Shown in pieces: positions 1 through 5,975 of a stretch of 7,207 bases of DNA (position 1 is the first letter of the stretch; each line of letters starts with the position of its first letter). The notes beneath the pieces were generated by a model. It was not told the origin of the DNA. It worked only from the letters and a program-made list of their open reading frames with translations, and made no database searches. The position numbers were made by a program, and so were the translations under genes. The stretch spans positions 1-7,207 of the forward strand of contig JAMOMM010000444.1 of NCBI GenBank assembly GCA_027067085.1. Reading direction: 5' to 3'. The DNA comes from Hyphomicrobiales bacterium (GTDB lineage: Bacteria; Pseudomonadota; Alphaproteobacteria; Rhizobiales; Aestuariivirgaceae).

Positions 1-730
1 TGCCGGGCATAGAGCCTGACACAACAACAGAATAGGGCGGGACTTCACCATAGTGAACTTCACCTGTGGCGCGATTAACGATTTTTGTTGATTGGCCAAT
101 AAACACACCCATTGAAATAACCGAACCTTCACAAACCCGAACGCCTTCAACAACTTCAGAGCGCGCACCAATAAAGCAGTTATCTTCGATGATAACGGGG
201 CCAGCTTGCAACGGTTCTAAAACCCCGCCAATACCAACGCCGCCTGAAAGATGAACGTTCTTGCCAATTTGCGCGCATGAACCCACGGTCACCCATGTGT
301 CGACCATGGTGCCTTCACCAACATAGGCACCCAAGTTTACAAATGACGGCATTAAGATCGCGTTCTTGGCGATGTGGGCTGAGTGGCGAACCACACAACC
401 TGGTACAGCGCGAAACCCTGCTTCACGGAAACGGTTTTCATCCCAGCCATCAAATTTTGACGGCACTTTATCCCACCATGTTCCGTTGCCCGGGCCACCT
501 TCAATCACAGACATATCATTTAGGCTAAAAGAAAGTAGAACAGCTTTTTTGAGCCATTGATTGACCTGCCAAATACCATCAACCTTTTCAGCAACGCGAG
601 CTTGCCCGCTATCGAGTAAATTAAGAGCCGCGTTTACAGCTTCGCGCACTTGGCCTGACGTAGATGTTGAAATATTAGCACGGTCATCAAATGCGGCATC
701 AATGACGCTCTGTAGCTCTGCGTGGCTCAT
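1..730 (-). CDS. dapD: 2,3,4,5-tetrahydropyridine-2,6-dicarboxylate N-succinyltransferase (3' end cut off by window edge)
   Basis: DapD transfers succinyl from succinyl-CoA to tetrahydrodipicolinate in the succinylase branch of the diaminopimelate/lysine pathway, feeding both protein and peptidoglycan; it is a cytoplasmic trimer. The visible 243 codons begin MSHAELQSVIDAAFDD. A helical N-terminal part (about 1-100) includes VNQWLKKAVLLSF and the GxWWDKVPSKFD stretch near 85-95. A left-handed beta-helix of hexapeptide repeats follows from about residue 110, with MVDTWVTVGSCAQIGKNVHL from M142, then GGVGIGGVLEP, CFIGARSEVVEG and SMGVFIGQSTKI. Family members are about 275-285 residues, so roughly 40 C-terminal residues lie outside the window. 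The ATG at 730 is preceded by AAGGA overlapping the stop of the upstream HAD gene, only 10 nt away, so the two are surely cotranscribed and probably translationally coupled. Identity is very secure. Confidence 0.97.
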   Translation of the reverse strand, partial: MSHAELQSVIDAAFDDRANISTSTSGQVREAVNAALNLLDSGQARVAEKVDGIWQVNQWLKKAVLLSFSLNDMSVIEGGPGNGTWWDKVPSKFDGWDENRFREAGFRAVPGCVVRHSAHIAKNAILMPSFVNLGAYVGEGTMVDTWVTVGSCAQIGKNVHLSGGVGIGGVLEPLQAGPVIIEDNCFIGARSEVVEGVRVCEGSVISMGVFIGQSTKIVNRATGEVHYGEVPPYSVVVSGSMPG

Positions 731-740
731 GGTAGTTCCT

Positions 741-1442
741 TTAAAGTGTAATGTGACTTAAAAATTGAGAAATATTGTTGGTTGTATGGTGCACATAATG
801 GGCACCTTTATCGTCGCCGTTAAGACGGTTAATCATCGCACCGTCAACATTGTCCTGCGCGGTGATGAGCACCGTTTTCATACCCATATCATGAGGCACT
901 TCAAGATTGCGGGCAATGTCTTCAAACATCGCAGCTTTTTGAGGGTTAAAACCCGCCAGTTCCAACATTGCATCATAGGCAATTTTTGCTGGCTTTGGTT
1001 CATAGCCAAATGTTTTGATGTCGAAAATGTCTTCAAAATGATGGCCAATACCAATTTCTGCAAGTGTTGCATCAGCATGCGAAACCGTACCGTTGGTACA
1101 AATATATTTTTTACCGGGCAGCGCAGCAATGGCGTTATTCAACGCATCATCGGCTGGAATGATCGAGCGGTCAATATCATGAACAAACGGCAAAAAATCA
1201 TCAGGGGCAATGTTGTGTTCATTCATTAGGCCAGCAAGCGTTGTGCCATAACGAAAGAAAAAGTCTTTTTGAATGCGCCGTGCCTCAACACGATCAACTG
1301 ATAAACGATCAGCAATAAACATACCCATCTTCTCATCGATCTGATCGAACAGTTTGCAGTCTGGAGAATATAGCGTGTTATCAAGATCAAATACCCAAGT
1401 TTCAACATGGGAAAAATCATCTTTGTGGGTTTGGGTATTCAT
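741..1442 (-). CDS. HAD-superfamily hydrolase, pyrimidine 5'-nucleotidase-like
   Basis: This 233-residue cytoplasmic haloacid dehalogenase phosphatase has all four HAD motifs. Motif I is DLDNT with nucleophile D19 and acid/base D21, motif II is T116-N117 in ICTNGT, motif III is K150 in YEPKP, and motif IV is E174-D175 in FEDIARNL. The small helical cap between motifs I and II and the FDLDNTLYSP start match the pyrimidine 5'-nucleotidase group (yeast Sdt1/Phm8-like), which removes phosphate from UMP/CMP-type nucleotides or related metabolites. The true substrate cannot be read from the sequence. The ATG at 1442 has AGAAGGA about 6 nt upstream. The gene lies between argB and dapD, a placement I know from other alphaproteobacteria, with 102 nt to argB and 10 nt to dapD. 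A perfect inverted repeat sits just ahead of and partly in its ribosome-binding site. Family call is firm; substrate is open. Confidence 0.9.
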   Translation of the reverse strand: MNTQTHKDDFSHVETWVFDLDNTLYSPDCKLFDQIDEKMGMFIADRLSVDRVEARRIQKDFFFRYGTTLAGLMNEHNIAPDDFLPFVHDIDRSIIPADDALNNAIAALPGKKYICTNGTVSHADATLAEIGIGHHFEDIFDIKTFGYEPKPAKIAYDAMLELAGFNPQKAAMFEDIARNLEVPHDMGMKTVLITAQDNVDGAMINRLNGDDKGAHYVHHTTNNISQFLSHITL

Positions 1443-1450
1443 TAGAGTCC

Positions 1451-1473
1451 TTCTGGTTTACTTTGAACCAGAA
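1451..1473 (-). repeat. Perfect 8-bp inverted repeat touching the HAD gene ribosome-binding site
   Basis: TTCTGGTT (1451-1458) and AACCAGAA (1466-1473) are exact reverse complements around a 7-nt centre. In the minus-strand transcript this is a compact hairpin whose 3' arm ends in AGAA, the first part of the AGAAGGA Shine-Dalgarno sequence of the HAD gene. No U-run follows, so it is not a standard terminator. It could tune initiation of the HAD-dapD pair, or be a protein-binding dyad in DNA. Confidence 0.6.
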
Positions 1474-1544
1474 AGAGCAGTTCAAGGTATTGAAATTGTT
1501 TTGTTTCAGGTTGCATTTGCGAAATAAATCAAACCTGCAATAGT

Positions 1545-2462
1545 CTAGCTAATCCGTGTCCCAATGCCGTGGGGGGTAAACAGTTCAAGCAGTACAGCAT
1601 GGGACTGGCGACCATCAAGAATAATAACACCTTCAACACCGCCTTTAACAACAGAGGCGCAGCTTTCAATTTTAGGGATCATGCCACCTGAAATAGTTCC
1701 ATCCTCTATCAGACTTGAAATATCTTCTAAGCTCATTTCTGGAATGAGTGCGCCTTGCTTATCAAGCACGCCTTTAACATCGGTCAAAAGTAATAAACGT
1801 TTGGCTTTCATGGCTTCTGCAATAGCGCCAGCAAAAGTATCAGCGTTAACGTTATAGGTATCACCGTCGACTGAAATGGCAACCGGGGCAATAACAGGTA
1901 TGGCATCACTGGCTAAAATAGTTTCCAATAGCTCTGGGTTGACGTGGGCAGGTTCGCCAACAAAGCCCAATTCAATTGCGCTTTCAATGTTTGATTGTGG
2001 GTCTTTTTGTGTGCGTTGAAGCTTTGAAGCAATGACCAAATTACCATCTTTGCCAGAAATGCCAATGCCGCGCCCACCTGCGCGTTGAATGTTTGAAACG
2101 ACTTTTTTATTGATGGATCCTGATAGTACCATCTCAACCACTTCGATGGTTTTCTCACAGGTTACGCGCAAACCGTCTTTGAACTCAGATTTAATGTTCA
2201 AACGGTCAAGCATAGCTCCAATTTGCGGCCCACCGCCATGAACCACAATCGGATTGATGCCTGATAGTTTTAGCTGCACAATGTCGGATGCAAATTGGCG
2301 TGATAAAGTCTCATCGCCCATGGCGTGCCCGCCATACTTCACCACAACAGTTTCACCCGCATAGCGTTGCATAAACGGCAATGCATCTGATAATACGCGG
2401 GTAATCTCTTTAGGAGAGAGGTTCAAAGGCGTTTGTTCGTTGGTTTTGTTTTTCTTAGCCAT
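1545..2462 (-). CDS. argB: N-acetylglutamate kinase
   Basis: ArgB phosphorylates N-acetyl-L-glutamate with ATP, the second step of arginine synthesis, in the cytoplasm. The 305-residue protein has the amino-acid-kinase fold. ATP-site lysine K42 lies in VVKYGGHAM, the glycine loop VVHGGGPQIG spans 73-82, followed by GGRGIGISGKDGNL, and later NVNADTFAGAIAEAM and LLLTDVKGVLD. An N-terminal extension of about 35 residues ahead of the kinase core forms a predicted helix (about 17-34), and the C-terminus reads HGIGTRIS. Both are traits of the arginine-feedback-inhibited hexameric kinases rather than the short E. coli type, so end-product inhibition is inferred. The ATG at 2462 has only a weak GAG-type ribosome-binding site, and no better start is visible. 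It follows engB by 86 nt, where a possible internal promoter lies. Confidence 0.97.
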   Translation of the reverse strand: MAKKNKTNEQTPLNLSPKEITRVLSDALPFMQRYAGETVVVKYGGHAMGDETLSRQFASDIVQLKLSGINPIVVHGGGPQIGAMLDRLNIKSEFKDGLRVTCEKTIEVVEMVLSGSINKKVVSNIQRAGGRGIGISGKDGNLVIASKLQRTQKDPQSNIESAIELGFVGEPAHVNPELLETILASDAIPVIAPVAISVDGDTYNVNADTFAGAIAEAMKAKRLLLLTDVKGVLDKQGALIPEMSLEDISSLIEDGTISGGMIPKIESCASVVKGGVEGVIILDGRQSHAVLLELFTPHGIGTRIS

Positions 2463-2497
2463 ATTTGCTCAACATTGGTTAAATGTAGTTACGCGCA

Positions 2498-2525
2498 CTT
2501 ATAACGCAATCTTGGCTAAGGCCAA
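2498..2525 (-). promoter_or_regulatory. Possible internal promoter ahead of argB
   Basis: Read on the minus strand, TTGGCC (2520-2525) and TATAAG (2498-2503) are separated by 16 nt, giving 4/6 and 5/6 matches to the -35 and -10 consensus. Transcription would start near 2491, about 28 nt before the argB ATG. The -35 overlaps a 5-bp inverted repeat, TTGGC-TAAG-GCCAA (2512-2525), which might be an operator or chance. The call rests only on consensus matching. Confidence 0.3.
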
Positions 2526-2548
2526 AACTTTTCGCAAAAATTGACTAG

Positions 2549-3190
2549 TTACGATAACGATAAATTACAAATCTCAGCCCGCAGTTCAGCAATACCGATG
2601 TTTTTAGCGCTTGAGGTTAAATGCACATGCGGGTGAGCCGCAGGATGTTTTGAAATAATCTCAATTGTTTCTTTGAGCACTTTTTCGCGCTCTGGAGCTA
2701 AAATTTTATCAGCTTTTGTCAACACAATTTGATAATTTACAGCGGTCGTGTCGAGCATTTCCAGCGTTGGAATATCAGTTTTCTTAATACCATGGCGCGC
2801 ATCGATGAGGACAAACACACGGCGTAGCCCCGGGCGACCAACAAGATATTTTTTTACCAAACGCTGCCAACCCGCAACCAATGATTTACTCGCCTTAGCA
2901 TAACCGTAGCCTGGCATATCAACAATGGCGACATCATCGGTGATGAGGAAGTAGTTTAATTCGCGCGTGCGACCTGGCGTGTTTGAGGTTCGAGCAATAT
3001 CTTTGCAACCCGTTAAGGCGTTAAGCAAAGAAGACTTGCCAACATTAGAGCGGCCAGCAAAGGCCACCTCAGTGTCAAAAACTTCGGGTAGTTGGTCAAG
3101 CTTAACAACACCCATCATAAAACGGGTTTCGTTGGCAAACAGCAAACGGCCCCGTTCTAGTTCCTCTTCGCTAAAATCAACGATACTCAC
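2549..3190 (-). CDS. engB: Ribosome biogenesis GTP-binding protein YihA/YsxC (EngB)
   Basis: EngB is a TRAFAC-class GTPase needed for late assembly of the 50S ribosomal subunit and usually essential; it acts in the cytoplasm on pre-50S particles. The 213-residue protein carries the full G-motif set. G1 is GRSNVGKSS (46-54), the switch I region with NTPGRTRELNYF (70-81) includes the G2 threonine, G3 is DMPGYGYA (91-98), G4 is TKAD (158-161), and G5 is SSAK (193-196). Length is typical. The start is a GTG at 3190 whose G is also the last base of the yidC TAG stop (TAGTG), giving a 1-nt overlap. An AGAAGAAG purine stretch lies about 9 nt upstream, inside the lysine-rich 3' end of yidC. No ATG occurs in frame before M25, which would remove the conserved N-terminal arm. 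Translation is probably coupled to yidC. Confidence 0.97.
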   Translation of the reverse strand: MSIVDFSEEELERGRLLFANETRFMMGVVKLDQLPEVFDTEVAFAGRSNVGKSSLLNALTGCKDIARTSNTPGRTRELNYFLITDDVAIVDMPGYGYAKASKSLVAGWQRLVKKYLVGRPGLRRVFVLIDARHGIKKTDIPTLEMLDTTAVNYQIVLTKADKILAPEREKVLKETIEIISKHPAAHPHVHLTSSAKNIGIAELRAEICNLSLS

Positions 3191-5022
3191 TATTTTGACT
3201 TCTTCTTTTTCAAAAAGCTAGGGAGGCCGTCGAGGATGTTGTCCATCAAGGTGATGTCAACGCCTTGTTGTCTCATGATGGTGTATTGCTGAATGATCGA
3301 CAAGAAGTTGTTCCATGCCCAATACAGTACCAAACCAGCAGGGAATGTGCCGAGCATAAAGGTAAAGGCAATAGGCATAATGTTGAACATCTGCGCTTGA
3401 ATTGGATCTGTTGGCGCTGGATTCAATTTCATTTGGATCCACATTGTAACACCCATAATCAGTGGCAAAACGCCGATCATCATAATCGCAGGTGGTGTGT
3501 ATGGCAAAAGACCAAACAAGTTAAAGATCGAGGTTGGGTCAGCTGCTGAGAGATCTTTAATCCAAAGATAAAATGGTGCATGACGCATTTCGATGGTCAC
3601 GAACAATACTTTGTAGAGCGAAAAGAAAACGGGAATTTGCAGTAACATTGGCAAACAACCAGCCACGGGCGAAACTTTTTCTTTTTTATAAAGCGCCATG
3701 GTTTGCTTTTGCAGCTCTTGGCGATCCTCTTTATAGCGCTCTTTTAGTTCAGCCATTTTTGGTTGAAGCTTTTTCATTTGCGCCATAGATTTGTATGACT
3801 TATTGGCAATCGGAAAGAATGCGGCCTTAACAATCAATGTGATTAACAAAATAGCAATACCGAAGTTGCCGACAACACTTTGAATAGCGTGCAGCAAAAC
3901 GAACATTGGTTTGGTGAGGAAATAGAACCAGCCCCAATCAACCAGATTACTGAATTTCAATATGCCTAGTTTATCTTCATAAGCTTTGAGCGTGTTAACA
4001 ACTTTTGCGCCCGCAAACAGATGGTTTGAATAAGATGACGTGGCACCTGGAGCAATTGAAATTGGTTTTTCGCTAACATAATGAACTTGGAACGCATCAC
4101 GTGTGCCATTTGGGAAATGTTTCATAACGCCAAAAAATTCTTTTTTCTGGTCAGGAACTGTCGCAACCGCCCAATACTTGTCGGTGATGCCGAGCCAACC
4201 ACCTGTTGATTTGGCTTCTACTTTTTCGCCATCGCGAGCGTCGCTATAATCAAGTTCAGGAACATCTTCACCCAGAGCGCCAATAAGGCCTTCGTGAATA
4301 ACAAACACACCTTGAAGCTTGGGAATTTCTTGGCGTTGAACGCGTGCATAAGGAAATAGCGAAACCAGATTAGAACTATTGTTGGTTACTTCTTGCTTGA
4401 TCGCAAACATATAGTTTTGATCTACTGAAATCGTGCGTTTAAAAGTAAGACCTGAACCATTGTTCCATGTCAGCGTTACAGGGTTGTCACTTGTTAAAGT
4501 ATCATTGCCAGAAACGGACCAGACGGTTTTGCTGGTTGGGACTTTAATGTTTTGTCCTGAAGCTGGCTGCCAACCTTGCTCAGCAAAAAAGCCGTGCTTA
4601 GTGCCATTGGGAGCCAACAGTGTGATGATTGGGCTGTCCTTTTTGATAGTCTCTTTATAATCCTTCAAACGAAGATCATCAAACAGCGCACCAGTTAGGT
4701 TGATTGTTCCATCAAGTTTTTCAGTGTTGATTTTGATGCGTTTGGTTTTTGAAAGAGCAACATCTGCGGGAACGATACCCGTTGGAATGTTAGGCATTGC
4801 AGAACCTGGCGCTTGTGGTGTTCCAGGGGCAATCTCACCATTTGTTCCACCGTTTGCCACACCGTTTGCCACACCGTTTGCTTGTGGGTTCTTTTTAGCA
4901 AGTTCAGTTTGAGCTTGTTGTTTTCGCTCCATTTGCGGATCGATGACAAAGACTTTCCAGACAACAAAAATACCGAGGGAAAGCACAATGGCGAGGATGA
5001 GGTTTTTGCTATCGTGTTGCAT
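3190..5022 (-). CDS. yidC: Membrane protein insertase YidC
   Basis: YidC (Oxa1/Alb3 family) inserts and folds inner-membrane proteins, alone or with SecYEG. The 610-residue Gram-negative-type protein has an N-terminal membrane helix (about 8-27), a low-complexity linker (about 30-85) with an NG-rich tetrapeptide repeat, a large periplasmic P1 domain (about 90-350), and the conserved insertase core (about 362-580). Core landmarks are WGWFYFLTKPMF, the cytoplasmic coiled-coil loop MKKLQPKMAELKERY, EKVSPVAGCLPMLLQIPVFF, APFYLWIKDLSAADP, and FPAGLVLYWAWNN. The groove residue that is R366 in E. coli is K399 here, a substitution I associate with alphaproteobacterial homologues. The tail is lysine-rich (FLKKKKSK). 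The ATG at 5022 is the first start after an in-frame TGA, but its only good Shine-Dalgarno-like element, AGGAAGG, lies 14 nt upstream, farther than usual. It sits 35 nt after rnpA and overlaps engB by 1 nt. Confidence 0.98.
   Translation of the reverse strand: MQHDSKNLILAIVLSLGIFVVWKVFVIDPQMERKQQAQTELAKKNPQANGVANGVANGGTNGEIAPGTPQAPGSAMPNIPTGIVPADVALSKTKRIKINTEKLDGTINLTGALFDDLRLKDYKETIKKDSPIITLLAPNGTKHGFFAEQGWQPASGQNIKVPTSKTVWSVSGNDTLTSDNPVTLTWNNGSGLTFKRTISVDQNYMFAIKQEVTNNSSNLVSLFPYARVQRQEIPKLQGVFVIHEGLIGALGEDVPELDYSDARDGEKVEAKSTGGWLGITDKYWAVATVPDQKKEFFGVMKHFPNGTRDAFQVHYVSEKPISIAPGATSSYSNHLFAGAKVVNTLKAYEDKLGILKFSNLVDWGWFYFLTKPMFVLLHAIQSVVGNFGIAILLITLIVKAAFFPIANKSYKSMAQMKKLQPKMAELKERYKEDRQELQKQTMALYKKEKVSPVAGCLPMLLQIPVFFSLYKVLFVTIEMRHAPFYLWIKDLSAADPTSIFNLFGLLPYTPPAIMMIGVLPLIMGVTMWIQMKLNPAPTDPIQAQMFNIMPIAFTFMLGTFPAGLVLYWAWNNFLSIIQQYTIMRQQGVDITLMDNILDGLPSFLKKKKSK
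4837..4884 (-). repeat. 12-bp tandem repeat encoding NG-rich tetrapeptides in the YidC linker
   Basis: Four in-frame 12-bp units lie side by side. The two central units (4849-4860 and 4861-4872) are identical (ACCGTTTGCCAC on the plus strand), and the flanking ones are degenerate. They encode QANG-VANG-VANG-GTNG, residues 47-62, between the first membrane helix and the P1 domain. Unit length is a multiple of three, so copy-number change would keep the frame. Confidence 0.85.
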
Positions 5023-5057
5023 GGGACTGAAGTCTGCCTTCCTAAAACGTCAAACTG

Positions 5058-5414
5058 TTAGTTTGTTTGTAATTTGGAGTTATTGTTTATTTGATTATGG
5101 AACTTTTCAACAGCGAAAATTACATCAGATTGCAATTCTTTGAAAGACCTGTCTTTGGTCATTGCTCGACCAATAAACACATAATCGCAACCGTTGCGAA
5201 CTTTTTGCGGTAATGCAAGGCGTACAGCCTCTTTAAGGCGGCGGCGGCAACGATTTCGATAAACCGCATTGCCGAGCTTTTTGGTAACAGTAAAACCAGC
5301 TCGTGCTGGCCCGTCGTCATCACGTTTGCGTGCTTGCATAACAACGCCGCGCGTTCTGATGGTTACAGCACGCGCGGCAGCTAAAAAGTATTTGCGGCGT
5401 TTTATGCGTTGCAT
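5058..5414 (-). CDS. rnpA: Ribonuclease P protein component
   Basis: RnpA is the small basic protein that binds the RNase P RNA and helps it cut 5' leaders from pre-tRNAs. The 118-residue sequence starts MQRIKRRKYFLAAARAV, contains ARAGFTVTKKLGNAVYRNR, and carries the diagnostic RNR helix (about 45-65, core GNAVYRNRCRRRLKEAVR) followed by CDYVFIGR. The family is poorly conserved outside these parts; the short Asn-rich tail is not diagnostic. The ATG at 5414 follows a strong GGAGG four bases upstream. It lies 24 nt after rpmH and 35 nt before yidC, so the small yidD gene often found between rnpA and yidC in other bacteria is absent here. The stop codon falls in the centre of a 6-bp inverted repeat (CAAACT-GTT-AGTTTG, 5051-5065), too weak to call a terminator. 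Confidence 0.96.
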   Translation of the reverse strand: MQRIKRRKYFLAAARAVTIRTRGVVMQARKRDDDGPARAGFTVTKKLGNAVYRNRCRRRLKEAVRLALPQKVRNGCDYVFIGRAMTKDRSFKELQSDVIFAVEKFHNQINNNSKLQTN

Positions 5415-5438
5415 GAAACCTCCGCTAAAAAGTGTTGA

Positions 5439-5573
5439 TTACGCAGAAAGACGCGCACGGCCTTTTTGGCGACGACGTGTTATCACGCGACGACCAGCTT
5501 TTGTAGCCATACGTGAGCGAAAACCATGACGGCGTTTGCGGACAAGGTTAGAAGGTTGAAAAGTGCGTTTCAT
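5439..5573 (-). CDS. rpmH: 50S ribosomal protein L34
   Basis: This 44-codon gene encodes the small, highly basic large-subunit protein bL34. It begins MKRTFQPSNLVRKRRHGF, continues RSRMATKAGRRVI, and ends RQKGRARLSA. The MKRT(F/Y)QPS start and HGFR-RMAT core are nearly invariant in the family, and the length is exactly as expected for alphaproteobacteria. The ATG at 5573 has GGAG 8 nt upstream. It is the first gene of the minus-strand block, with rnpA following 24 nt later, the nearly universal rpmH-rnpA pairing that couples ribosomal protein and tRNA-processing enzyme synthesis. A promoter candidate lies about 85-115 nt upstream. Confidence 0.98.
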   Translation of the reverse strand: MKRTFQPSNLVRKRRHGFRSRMATKAGRRVITRRRQKGRARLSA

Positions 5574-5656
5574 CGCAAAGACTCCAAGATTGGGCAATAA
5601 TGCTGCACAAAGGGCTTATTCCCATCAAGTTGCACAACATCTGAATTCGAAGCTGG

Positions 5657-5686
5657 CATATACAGGAAAAACCGTTGCAAAGTCAA
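5657..5686 (-). promoter_or_regulatory. Likely promoter of the rpmH-rnpA-yidC operon
   Basis: On the minus strand, TTGACT (5681-5686) and TATATG (5657-5662) are separated by 18 nt. The -35 matches consensus at 5/6 positions, including the TTGAC core favoured in alphaproteobacteria, and the -10 matches at 4/6. Predicted initiation near 5650 leaves a leader of about 76 nt before rpmH. Position ahead of a ribosomal-protein gene supports it; no other equally good pair is seen in this gap. Confidence 0.5.
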
Positions 5687-5865
5687 TAACATCTACGCCA
5701 ATCTCTTGTACTGTTTTTAACAAATTCGTCACAGGGGCTGAATTATCATCACAAAGCAGTGAGGCAAGCTTAACTTTGCGCCCCAATATATGATGTACTT
5801 TGAATGAGGCTGGTCGCGAAGGTAGACAAAAACGCACAAATTTTAGCACTATAACGACAATTAAA

Positions 5866-5908
5866 GCATTTCATGCGGTGTTTAAATCACAAACGCTGCA
5901 TGAAACGC
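5866..5908. repeat. Imperfect 18-position inverted repeat with 7-nt centre
   Basis: TTTCATGC (5869-5876) and GCATGAAA (5898-5905) are perfect arms. They extend outward by GC/GC after one mismatch and inward through GTTT/AAAC around the centre AAATCAC (5884-5890). As plus-strand RNA the inner irregular positions become G-U pairs, leaving one A-C mismatch in 18 pairs; the minus-strand RNA would have three mismatches. No T-run follows on either side, so it is not a canonical terminator. It lies 68 nt before the TVP38-family start. Confidence 0.65.
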
Positions 5909-5975
5909 AGAATTATCAGTACTTTAGATAAGTCTTTTTGGTTCAAAGCTAAGCCAGCAAGACTCTAGAGGCCAA

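Larger units (their letters stand above)
5574..5975. other. Divergent intergenic region between rpmH and the TVP38-family gene
   Basis: These 402 nt separate the two transcription units. They hold a promoter candidate for rpmH (5657-5686), an rpmH leader of about 75 nt, and an inverted repeat (5866-5908). A GTG-initiated minus-strand reading frame of 74 codons (5625-5849) has no ribosome-binding site and spans the promoter. I see no tRNA, no recognisable riboswitch and no cluster of DnaA boxes. No convincing sigma-70 promoter for the plus-strand gene is visible. Confidence 0.6.

Noticed and set aside
765..1229. 154-codon plus-strand open frame opposite the HAD hydrolase gene
   Set aside because: It is antisense to a gene with complete HAD motifs, has no recognisable domain or ribosome-binding site, and its composition is explained by the codons of the opposite strand.
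1506..1536. CAGGTT/AACCTG inverted repeat after argB as a terminator
   Set aside because: The arms are 6 bp with a 19-nt spacer, and the downstream tract is A-rich rather than U-rich in the transcript.
1564..1857. 97-codon plus-strand frame opposite argB, and a similar minus-strand frame at 1913-2158
   Set aside because: Both are shadows of argB, whose kinase motifs run through the whole region; neither resembles a known family.
2511..2526. TTGGC-TAAG-GCCAA hairpin between engB and argB as a terminator
   Set aside because: The stem is only 5 bp and no U-run follows in the minus-strand transcript; terminating here would also separate argB from its probable operon.
4695..4988. 97-codon minus-strand frame overlapping the 5' part of yidC
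   Set aside because: It is an alternate frame of yidC; its repeats (TVWQTVWQTV) merely reflect the 12-bp tandem repeat read out of frame.
5574..5975. Chromosome origin next to rpmH, as in some other bacteria
   Set aside because: No DnaA-box cluster, AT-rich unwinding element or dnaA gene is visible; in alphaproteobacteria rpmH is usually not at the origin.
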